Positions 1 to 6,953 of a stretch of DNA of 27,071 nt are shown piece after piece. Source of the stretch: UMGS946 sp048421225 (GTDB lineage Bacteria > Bacillota > Clostridia > Christensenellales > CAG-138); NCBI GenBank assembly GCA_048421225.1, contig DBFNRV010000111.1:1-27071 (forward strand). The letters are read 5' to 3'. A program made the translations under genes and the position numbers. Each line of letters starts with the position of its first letter. The first letter of the stretch is position 1. A model generated the notes under the pieces. That model saw only the letters and a program-made list of their open reading frames with translations, was not told the origin of the DNA and ran no database searches.

Positions 1-105
1 GTGGGCAGGAACAAAGGAGATAATGCCGAATAATTAATAATTGGGAGAGGATGCGATATCCACTTATTTTAATGAAAATACAATAGCTCAGGAGGAACCC
101 TATAG

Positions 106-438
106 ATGGGAAGTGTAATTATGAGCGTATTTAACGGCGTAATTGCCAGATCCAGTATTGGTGGCAATCCATGGCTTGTTACATTATTGGGTGTCGCCAC
201 AGTTTTTATTGGGTTGGTGGCACTAATATTGTTGGTAAAGCTTATGGGAGCGGCGGTAAAGGATAAAACAAAGGCCGGCTCGGTCATTGAAAAAGAGCCC
301 TCTGTGCAAGGTGAAGACAAATTGCTTGCCGGTCCGCAGAGGCGCGAAGTTATAGCCGCGATATCGGCTGCGCTGGCCGTATACATGGGGACGGATATGT
401 CCGGTCTGCGCATACGCTCAATCAGGCGTGTGCAATAG
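106..438 (+). CDS. oadG: Sodium-pump decarboxylase gamma subunit (OadG family)
   Basis: Small membrane protein of 110 aa, the usual size for the gamma subunit of sodium-translocating decarboxylases. In that family it anchors and assembles the alpha, biotin carrier and beta parts at the inner face of the membrane. One strong hydrophobic helix is visible at about residues 23-47, followed by a charged Lys/Glu-rich segment and a short C-terminal tail. The ATG at 106 has GGAGG at 91-95; a second in-frame ATG at 121 is less well placed. It is the first complete gene of a four-gene cluster, which is the main support, since gamma subunits are poorly conserved in sequence. Small size and low conservation leave some doubt about the exact subtype (oxaloacetate versus methylmalonyl-CoA decarboxylase). 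Confidence 0.82.
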   Translation: MGSVIMSVFNGVIARSSIGGNPWLVTLLGVATVFIGLVALILLVKLMGAAVKDKTKAGSVIEKEPSVQGEDKLLAGPQRREVIAAISAALAVYMGTDMSGLRIRSIRRVQ

Positions 439-485
439 GCCGGTTTTTGCTGTGAGATAAAAAGAATAGCTGGAGGATATTAAAA

Positions 486-857
486 ATGCGTAAGTTTACA
501 GTAAACGTAAACGGAACCAAATATGAGGTAGAGGTTGAGGAGTTCGCCCCAGGCAGTAAGGTTTCAGAGAGCAAGCCCGCTACTGAGTCTTTAAAAGCGT
601 CCGCGCCGTCTAACCCGGCGCCATCGGCGCCGGTTGCTGGAGGCAAGGAGAGCATTACGTCGCCAATGCCAGGCACAATAGTCGACGTGCGCGTAAAGAA
701 TGGGGATAATGTGCGCTCGGGTGATGTTTTGGTGGTGTTGGAAGCTATGAAGATGGAAAACGAGATACTTGCTCCGGTAGATGGAAAGGTAACAGATGTC
801 AGAGTTGGCAAGGGGACGTCTGTAGAGTCGGGGGAAGTTCTGGTCGTAATCGGATGA
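486..857 (+). CDS. Biotin carboxyl carrier protein of the decarboxylase
   Basis: 123-aa biotinyl-domain protein that carries CO2 between the carboxyltransferase and the membrane decarboxylase subunit. Residues 1-20 form a short beta-rich start, residues about 21-56 are an Ala/Pro/Ser-rich flexible linker, and residues about 57-123 are the biotinyl domain. The biotinylation motif EAMKM is at 86-90, with Lys89 the expected target of BirA. This arrangement is typical of the separate carrier subunit in clostridial oxaloacetate, methylmalonyl-CoA and glutaconyl-CoA decarboxylases. The gene is 47 bp after the gamma subunit and 39 bp before beta, so it is surely co-transcribed. The alpha subunit in this operon has no biotinyl domain of its own, which makes this the only carrier visible in the window. 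Confidence 0.93.
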   Translation: MRKFTVNVNGTKYEVEVEEFAPGSKVSESKPATESLKASAPSNPAPSAPVAGGKESITSPMPGTIVDVRVKNGDNVRSGDVLVVLEAMKMENEILAPVDGKVTDVRVGKGTSVESGEVLVVIG

Positions 858-896
858 TGCCTTATTACGCTAAATGCATAGAGGGGTAACATATTT

Positions 897-2042
897 ATGG
901 AAGCTATAAGTGAATTTTTCTCTGGAACTGGGTTTGCGTTGTTATTCCAGGGAGGAAACTGGAAGATGCTGATAATGATAGCCATAGCGTGCTTACTTCT
1001 GTATCTTGCCATTGTCAAAAAATATGAGCCGCTGCTTCTGCTGCCGATAGCATTTGGCATGCTGTTGGCAAATCTTCCGGGGGCCGGACTTTTGGACGCT
1101 CCGTCGGAACTTAACAATAATGTAGGCGGATTGCTGTATTATCTGGACTACGGCGTAAAACTCGGCATATATCCCGCGCTCATATTCCTTGGCGTAGGCG
1201 CGATGACCGATTTTGGTCCATTGATTGCAAATCCTAAGAGCTTAATATTGGGAGCGGCCGCTCAAATAGGCATATTCCTTGCGTTTTTGCTTGCGCTTGC
1301 GCTTGGATTCCCGGCTGAGGCCGCGGCGTCTATAGGAATAATAGGAGGAGCTGACGGTCCTACCACGATATTTACTACCAGCAGGCTGTATCCCACGCTA
1401 ATTGGTACAATAACGATTGCGGCATATTCGTATATGGCGCTGGTTCCGGTAATTCAGCCTCCTATAATGAAACTGCTTACAACCAAAAAAGAACGTAAGA
1501 TAGTGATGAAGCAGCTTCGCCCGGTTTCTAAAAAGGAAAAGATAATATTCCCTATAATGGTTACAATTTTCGTTGTGCTGCTGTTGCCGAGCGCGGCTTC
1601 CCTGATCGGCATGCTGATGCTGGGAAACCTGCTTAGGGAGAGCGGGGTAGTAGACAGGCTTAGTAAAACCGCACAGAACGAGCTGGTAAATATAGTAACG
1701 ATTTTTCTTGGCATATGCGTTGGCTCCAAGGCGAGTGCTGATGTTTTCTTGCAGTGGGATACGCTGAGGATAATGCTTATAGGCGTATTCGCATTTATGT
1801 GTAGTACCGCGGGCGGCGTCATAATAGCCAAGATAATGAACCTTTTCCTGAAGGAAAAGGTAAACCCGCTCATAGGTTCGGCCGGCGTTTCAGCCGTGCC
1901 AATGGCGGCGAGGGTTTCGCAGACAGTCGGTCAGAAGGAAAATCCGAGGAATTTCCTCCTCATGCACGCTATGGGACCAAACGTCGCGGGTGTTATTGGA
2001 TCTGCTATAGCGGCGGGTGTATTCCTGTCGATATTTAGCTGA
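897..2042 (+). CDS. oadB: Sodium ion-translocating decarboxylase beta subunit
   Basis: 381-aa polytopic membrane protein that decarboxylates carboxybiotin and couples this to sodium export. The length matches the OadB/MmdB/GcdB family. Many hydrophobic helices are visible from residue about 20 to the C-terminus. The hallmark GGADGPTTIF motif lies near residues 150-160, and a second conserved stretch, GSAGVSAVPMAARV, lies near 325-340. The neighbours on both sides are the carrier protein and the carboxyltransferase. The substrate cannot be told from this subunit, since beta subunits of the oxaloacetate, methylmalonyl-CoA and glutaconyl-CoA enzymes are interchangeable in annotation; the alpha subunit points to oxaloacetate. 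Confidence 0.95.
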   Translation: MEAISEFFSGTGFALLFQGGNWKMLIMIAIACLLLYLAIVKKYEPLLLLPIAFGMLLANLPGAGLLDAPSELNNNVGGLLYYLDYGVKLGIYPALIFLGVGAMTDFGPLIANPKSLILGAAAQIGIFLAFLLALALGFPAEAAASIGIIGGADGPTTIFTTSRLYPTLIGTITIAAYSYMALVPVIQPPIMKLLTTKKERKIVMKQLRPVSKKEKIIFPIMVTIFVVLLLPSAASLIGMLMLGNLLRESGVVDRLSKTAQNELVNIVTIFLGICVGSKASADVFLQWDTLRIMLIGVFAFMCSTAGGVIIAKIMNLFLKEKVNPLIGSAGVSAVPMAARVSQTVGQKENPRNFLLMHAMGPNVAGVIGSAIAAGVFLSIFS

Positions 2043-2066
2043 CCATGTCCATAAGGAGGTCTTAAC

Positions 2067-3503
2067 ATGACACAGAAAAATGATAAGCCGGCCAATAACA
2101 AGCATAGGCTTATGATAACCGATACAATCCTCAGAGACGCTCACCAGTCGCTGGCCGCTACGCGTATGCGGATTGACGAAATGCTCCCCGCATGTGAACT
2201 GCTCGACAGTATAGGATACTGGTCGTTGGAGTGCTGGGGCGGTGCAACCTTTGACAGTTGCCTTAGATTCTTGAACGAGGATCCATGGGAACGGCTAAGG
2301 ACGCTTAGGAAACACTTGCCGAATACTAAGCTTCAGATGCTTTTCAGGGGCCAGAATATACTTGGGTATAAGCATTATGCGGACGATATAGTGGAAAAGT
2401 TCTGCGAGAAGGCAATAGAAAATGGAATTGACGTAATCAGGATTTTTGATGCGCTCAACGATATAAGGAACCTTGAGTCAGCAATAAAATTCACAAAAAA
2501 ATATGGTGGCATATGCGAGCCGGCCATAAGCTATACCGTAAGCCCGGTACATAATGAAGATTACTTTGTCAAGCTTGCTAAAGAACTTGTCGATATGGGG
2601 GCGGACGTAATATGCATAAAGGATATGGCAAACCTGCTGCTTCCATTTGACGCATATTCGCTTGTAAAGCGTTTAAAGTCGGAGGTAAGCGTCCCAATTC
2701 ATCTGCACACGCACAACACTACGGGAACCGGAGATATGACCTACCTCATGGCGGTGGAGGCCGGAGTTGATATAGTGGACTGCGCGCTTTCCGCAATGGG
2801 TAACGGCACCTCGCAGCCGGCTACGGAGCCGCTGGTGGCCACTCTTAGGGGCACCGAGCATGACACGGGGCTTGACCTTGCCAAGCTGGCACAGGCCTCA
2901 AAGTACTTTTTAGGCGTGGCGGAGCGGCTTAAAAAGGATGGCTTCCTAAATGAGAAGGCTATGAGGGTAGATACCAATATACTAATGTATCAGGTTCCAG
3001 GCGGAATGCTCTCAAACCTAATTTCACAGCTTAAGCAGGCTAACGCCGAGGATAGATACTACGATGTTTTGGAGGAAATTCCGCGTGTGCGAAAAGACTT
3101 TGGTTATCCGCCGCTCGTTACGCCAACAAGCCAGATCGTTGGTACGCAGGCGGTACTAAATGTAATATCCGGAGAGCGCTATAAGATGTTTACAAAGGAG
3201 TCAAAGGCCGTCCTTGCCGGCGAATATGGAAAGCTGCCCGCCCCGGTAAACGAGGAAGTGCGTAAAAAGGCGATAGGAGATAAAAAGGTAATAACCTGCC
3301 GTCCCGCGGATCTGCTTGAGCCTGAATTTGAAAAGTGCGCAAAGGAGATAGCCGAGTTCGCAGCCTGTGAGGAGGACGTGCTGAGCTATGCCCTTTTCCC
3401 TCAGGTAGCTACAAAGTTTTTTGAGGAACGCAGAGGCGATTCCTCCGATAAACCAAAGGGTGGGAGCCCAAGAGAGCTCTATGTAGAAGACCTGACCGAA
3501 TAA
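2067..3503 (+). CDS. oadA: Oxaloacetate decarboxylase alpha / pyruvate carboxylase B-type carboxyltransferase
   Basis: 478-aa cytoplasmic carboxyltransferase that moves the carboxyl group from oxaloacetate to biotin, yielding pyruvate. The N-terminal DTILRDAHQSLAATRM motif, the FRGQNILGY segment and the metal-binding HLHTHNTTG motif are typical of the OadA/PycB/5S transcarboxylase family with its TIM-barrel fold. The family's conserved C-terminal region follows, but the biotinyl domain found in longer OadA proteins of about 600 aa is absent. The protein stops near residue 478 and must use the separate carrier encoded upstream. An AAGGAGG-like site precedes the ATG at 2067. It is the last gene of the operon, followed by a hairpin. 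Pyruvate carboxylase subunit B is the alternative name, but the linked OadB and OadG favour the decarboxylase. Confidence 0.92.
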   Translation: MTQKNDKPANNKHRLMITDTILRDAHQSLAATRMRIDEMLPACELLDSIGYWSLECWGGATFDSCLRFLNEDPWERLRTLRKHLPNTKLQMLFRGQNILGYKHYADDIVEKFCEKAIENGIDVIRIFDALNDIRNLESAIKFTKKYGGICEPAISYTVSPVHNEDYFVKLAKELVDMGADVICIKDMANLLLPFDAYSLVKRLKSEVSVPIHLHTHNTTGTGDMTYLMAVEAGVDIVDCALSAMGNGTSQPATEPLVATLRGTEHDTGLDLAKLAQASKYFLGVAERLKKDGFLNEKAMRVDTNILMYQVPGGMLSNLISQLKQANAEDRYYDVLEEIPRVRKDFGYPPLVTPTSQIVGTQAVLNVISGERYKMFTKESKAVLAGEYGKLPAPVNEEVRKKAIGDKKVITCRPADLLEPEFEKCAKEIAEFAACEEDVLSYALFPQVATKFFEERRGDSSDKPKGGSPRELYVEDLTE

Positions 3504-3523
3504 ACGGTTACAATTAATTATGA

Positions 3524-3550
3524 AAGCCGGGTATGTTAAATACCCGGCTT
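3524..3550 (+). terminator. Hairpin ending the decarboxylase operon
   Basis: Perfect 10-bp stem (AAGCCGGGTA / TACCCGGCTT) with a 7-nt loop, 20 bases after the oadA stop. It is not followed by a good U tract, so it may be a weak terminator or an mRNA 3' stabilising structure. Confidence 0.6.
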
Positions 3551-3594
3551 GAGCTATAATCAGGCGTTGATAGCTACATACGGGCGGTAAGCGT

Positions 3595-3623
3595 TTGATA
3601 ATAAAAACTAAATCTGGTATAAT
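3595..3623 (+). promoter_or_regulatory. Sigma-A type promoter of the surE operon
   Basis: TTGATA at 3595-3600 and TATAAT at 3618-3623 with a 17-bp spacer, 31 bases upstream of the surE start codon. This is close to the vegetative consensus and is the only good promoter seen ahead of the five-gene operon. Confidence 0.75.
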
Positions 3624-3654
3624 TTTAGGAATAATTTTCTTTATGGAGTTTTAA

Positions 3655-4431
3655 ATGCGCATTCTACTTGTTAATGACGATGGGGTTTATTCGCCAGGAA
3701 TTCGTGCTATGGCGGTCGAACTGATGAACCGGCACGAATTATTCATTGCGGCCCCAGATGTGGAGCGCAGCGGCGCGGGGCACTCCTTCACCCTGATGTC
3801 GCCGCTCAGATGCAGACGGGTTGATATTGGGCGCGGCTTAGATAATGTGACCACATATGCTGTCAACGGCACTCCCGTGGACTGCGTAAAGCTAGCGCTA
3901 GGCAATCTGGGAGCTAGCCCAGACCTTTTGATATCCGGCATAAATATAGGCGCAAACAGGGGCGCCGACGTTATGTATTCTGGAACCGTGTCTGCTGCAA
4001 TCGAGGGCGCCATTCTGGGAATACCTTCCATTGCCGCGTCCCTAACCTCGTTTTCCCCAAAGTATCTTGATGTAGCGGCTGAAGCAGTAAGTAAAATAAG
4101 TGAAAAGCTATATGAAAGTGGCTTGAACTGCGACTTCGTAGCAAACGTAAACGTACCGGACGCGGATAAGGGCAGTATAAAGGGAATAAAGGTGACAAGG
4201 CTGGGGCGAAGGGAATATGAGCGCGTTTATATTGAAAGGATAGACCCATTCGGAAGGCGCTATTATTGGGTTCCATCAACGGAGGCTTCAAAGCTTGAAA
4301 ACAACACTCAGGACGATGACTGGAGCTGGACCCAGCAGGGATATATAACGATAACCCCGCTCACCACCGATTTAACCATGGACTCACGTATATCGGAACT
4401 TAGAGCCTCAATGGAGGGAACGGACATATGA
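3655..4431 (+). CDS. surE: 5'/3'-nucleotidase SurE
   Basis: 258-aa metal-dependent nucleoside monophosphate phosphatase, the normal length for SurE. The N-terminal MRILLVNDDG motif supplies Asp8 and Asp9, Ser39 follows in the DVERSGAGHS segment, and Asn97 sits in GINIGAN; these are the known metal-binding residues. The NGTPVDCVKLAL segment is also typical. The ATG at 3655 has GGAG about 6 bases upstream. Its stop codon overlaps the next start in an ATGA at 4428-4431, which suggests translational coupling. It leads an operon of core metabolism genes and has a good promoter of its own. Confidence 0.96.
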   Translation: MRILLVNDDGVYSPGIRAMAVELMNRHELFIAAPDVERSGAGHSFTLMSPLRCRRVDIGRGLDNVTTYAVNGTPVDCVKLALGNLGASPDLLISGINIGANRGADVMYSGTVSAAIEGAILGIPSIAASLTSFSPKYLDVAAEAVSKISEKLYESGLNCDFVANVNVPDADKGSIKGIKVTRLGRREYERVYIERIDPFGRRYYWVPSTEASKLENNTQDDDWSWTQQGYITITPLTTDLTMDSRISELRASMEGTDI

Positions 4432-5648
4432 GCACCGTGGCAGTAATAGGAGGAGGACCTGCGGGAATGCTTGCAGCCGCGGTGGCGGCGGAAAACGGCC
4501 ATACCGTAACCCTGTTTGATAAGAACGAGAAAACAGGAAAAAAGCTGTACCTTACTGGGAAGGGTAGATGTAATATCACAAACATGACGGGGACTGAGGA
4601 GTTTTTTAATAACATTCCAAGAAACCCTAGGTTCATGCGCAGCGCGTTCAGCGCATTTTCAAATCAAGACATAGTGGAGTTGCTCAATAGGCTGGGCGTA
4701 AAGACTAAGTTGGAAAGAGGAAACAGGGTTTTCCCCGAGTCCGACAGATCCAGCGACGTTATCCGTGCGCTTACAAATCACGCGCTGGCATGCGGCGTGA
4801 AAATAGAGCTTAATTCCCGTATAAAATCAATAAGCATTAATTTGGATAATTCATTTTCATTATCCGTTAACGGCGTTGAAAAGGCGTTTGACAGGGTGAT
4901 AATGGCAACGGGCGGAGCAAGCTATCGAAGCACCGGCTCTACTGGGGACGGATACGAGCTTGCCAGAAGCCTGGGCCATAGCGTATATCCGCCGAAGCCG
5001 GCGCTCATACCACTCAAAACCGAGGAGGAATGGCCTAGACGGCTGATGGGTTTAACATTAAAGAATGTTACATTAACAGCCCAAAACGGGAAAAGAGACA
5101 TATATTCTGAATTGGGCGAACTGCTGTTTGCGCATTTCGGCGTTACGGGTCCGCTTGTGCTGACGCTAAGCAGCATAATTGCAGATTCGCCGGAGGATAC
5201 AAGGTGTTATATAGACCTCAAGCCAGGCCTTCTTTCTGAAGAGCTGGACAGGCGTATATTGAGAGATTTTGATAAGTACAGGAATAAGCAGCTTAGAAAC
5301 GCGCTTGCGGATCTGTTGCCCAAACGCCTGATTCCTGTTATCATTGATCTAAGCGGCCTAGGGCAGGAAACGTCTGTAGCGGACATCACAAGGGGGCAGC
5401 GGATGGCCTTGGTAGACCTTATAAAGCGCCTTCCGTTTACCGTAAGCGGTACGCTATCCCTCGATGAAGCCATAGTAACCAGAGGTGGTATAAGCGTCAG
5501 GGATATAAACCCATCCTCAATGGAGTCGAAGATTGTACGGGGCCTGTATTTTGCCGGAGAATTGATTGACGTGGACGCGTTTACGGGCGGTTTCAACCTG
5601 CAGATTGCGTTTTCAACCGGCTATCTCGCCGGAAAATCGATAGACTGA
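4428..5648 (+). CDS. HI0933/YhiN-family FAD-dependent oxidoreductase
   Basis: 406-aa flavoprotein of the HI0933 family, usually annotated as an NAD(P)/FAD-dependent or 'aminoacetone oxidase family' enzyme. The N-terminal Rossmann dinucleotide motif VIGGGPAG begins at residue 5, the family signature KLYLTGKGRCNITN spans about 39-52, and ATGGASYRSTGSTGDG near 157-172 is also characteristic. The C-terminal GELIDVDAFTGGFNLQ-AFSTG region closes the FAD site. The physiological substrate of the family is not settled. The start overlaps the surE stop by 4 bp, and cmk follows after 10 bp. The family is often found beside cmk in Clostridia, so the context looks like a conserved housekeeping cluster rather than a specialised pathway. 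Confidence 0.9.
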   Translation: MSTVAVIGGGPAGMLAAAVAAENGHTVTLFDKNEKTGKKLYLTGKGRCNITNMTGTEEFFNNIPRNPRFMRSAFSAFSNQDIVELLNRLGVKTKLERGNRVFPESDRSSDVIRALTNHALACGVKIELNSRIKSISINLDNSFSLSVNGVEKAFDRVIMATGGASYRSTGSTGDGYELARSLGHSVYPPKPALIPLKTEEEWPRRLMGLTLKNVTLTAQNGKRDIYSELGELLFAHFGVTGPLVLTLSSIIADSPEDTRCYIDLKPGLLSEELDRRILRDFDKYRNKQLRNALADLLPKRLIPVIIDLSGLGQETSVADITRGQRMALVDLIKRLPFTVSGTLSLDEAIVTRGGISVRDINPSSMESKIVRGLYFAGELIDVDAFTGGFNLQIAFSTGYLAGKSID

Positions 5649-5658
5649 ACGGAGACAT

Positions 5659-6333
5659 ATGCAACAGAAACACTTCAGCATCGCTATAGACGGACCCGCA
5701 GGCGCAGGAAAGAGCACTATAGCCAAATCGTTGGCGAAAAGGCTAGGAATAATGCACCTTGATACGGGCGCAATGTACAGGGCTGCCGGTAAGAAGGCGC
5801 TTGATCACGGGATTGACCCTGCCGACAGGGGCAAGATAGCGCCGATGATTGCAGCAACTGACATCAACGTTGTGTTTAGCCGCGGGGTTCAGCGCGTATT
5901 TTTAGACGGAGCGGATGTAACAGATAAGATCAGGACACAGGATGTGTCAAAGGCGGCCTCTGATATAGGAACAATACCGGAGGTCAGGGTGAAGCTGGTT
6001 GAGCTTCAGCGCGGGATAGCTGAAAGGAACAGCGTAATAATGGACGGCAGGGATATAGGGTCGTATGTTTTGCCCGATGCCGAGTTTAAATTTTACATTA
6101 CAGCCGACGTAAAAGAGCGGGCGAGAAGAAGAATGTTTGATTTAAGGCGTTTTGGAACGGATGAGGGAAGGACGTACGAGGACATAGAGCGTGAAATTGC
6201 GGATCGTGACAGGGTGGATTCCACAAGGGAGTTTGCGCCTTTGAAAAGAGCGGACGACGCAATGGTTATAGATACTACAAATATGACCGCGGAAGCAGTT
6301 ATAAACTTGATGCTGGACACAATAGGAAGGTAA
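5659..6333 (+). CDS. cmk: Cytidylate kinase
   Basis: 224-aa (d)CMP kinase that phosphorylates CMP and dCMP with ATP. The P-loop GPAGAGKST is at residues 12-20, the LDTGAMYRA substrate-binding segment follows near 35-43, and the DGRDIG motif lies near 129-134. Length and all core motifs fit bacterial Cmk. It starts 10 bp after the flavoprotein and ends 5 bp before plsC. The order cmk, plsC, ispH-rpsA is a well-known arrangement in Clostridia. Confidence 0.97.
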   Translation: MQQKHFSIAIDGPAGAGKSTIAKSLAKRLGIMHLDTGAMYRAAGKKALDHGIDPADRGKIAPMIAATDINVVFSRGVQRVFLDGADVTDKIRTQDVSKAASDIGTIPEVRVKLVELQRGIAERNSVIMDGRDIGSYVLPDAEFKFYITADVKERARRRMFDLRRFGTDEGRTYEDIEREIADRDRVDSTREFAPLKRADDAMVIDTTNMTAEAVINLMLDTIGR

Positions 6334-6338
6334 CCCAT

Positions 6339-6953
6339 ATGCTTTACATTATCCTGAAATACACCATTGGTCCGCTGTTATGGCTGCTATGGAGGCCAAT
6401 GATAATAGGCAAGGAAAACCTGGCTGCAAAAGGAAAGGCCGTCTTCGCGTCAAACCATACCTCCATGTTTGATCCAGTGCTTCTGGCCATAGTATCATTT
6501 AGAAACATACACTTCATGGCGAAAAAGGAGCTGTTTTCAAACAAAATTATAGCGGTGTTGCTGCGTGCGCTGCTTGCCTTCCCTGTTGACAGGAAGAATG
6601 CGGATCTCCAATCGCTTAAGCGTGCGATGAAGGTTTTGGATAAGGGAAAAATATTTGGAATATTTCCAGAGGGCAAACGCTCGATTACGGGACGAATGGA
6701 CAGCTTTGAAAAGGGAACGGCGTTTCTCGCGGTGCGGTCGCGGGCGCCAATAATACCAATATATATCCATCCTGACAGCTTCAGATCGGGAAGGCCCAAG
6801 ATAGCGGTAGGAACCCCTATCGACATAAACGACATAGCCGTAAACACGAAAAAGTCAATCCTCGTTGATGTTGTAACAGATGAAGTTTCAGACTCAATAG
6901 ACGCGCTTCGCATAGAGCTGGAGGCAAAACTTGAAAATAATAGCCGCGAATGA
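6339..6953 (+). CDS. plsC: 1-acyl-sn-glycerol-3-phosphate acyltransferase
   Basis: 204-aa membrane-associated lysophosphatidic acid acyltransferase that makes phosphatidic acid. The catalytic NHTSMFD (HX4D, His40 to Asp45) and the FPEG box at 109-112 are both present, and a hydrophobic N-terminus of about 20 residues suits peripheral membrane attachment. The length is in the normal range for short bacterial PlsC. It lies 5 bp after cmk, and its 3' end overlaps the ispH-rpsA start by 23 bp, so translation of the two is probably coupled. Confidence 0.94.
   Translation: MLYIILKYTIGPLLWLLWRPMIIGKENLAAKGKAVFASNHTSMFDPVLLAIVSFRNIHFMAKKELFSNKIIAVLLRALLAFPVDRKNADLQSLKRAMKVLDKGKIFGIFPEGKRSITGRMDSFEKGTAFLAVRSRAPIIPIYIHPDSFRSGRPKIAVGTPIDINDIAVNTKKSILVDVVTDEVSDSIDALRIELEAKLENNSRE

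Noticed and set aside
1..33. Tail of an upstream gene in frame 1 ending VGRNKGDNAE-stop
   Set aside because: Only ten codons are visible and another frame stays open just as long, so neither frame can be preferred.
422..1117. 231-codon minus-strand open frame across the decarboxylase genes
   Set aside because: It lies antisense to the biotin carrier and beta-subunit genes, both strongly supported, and has no ribosome site or family features.
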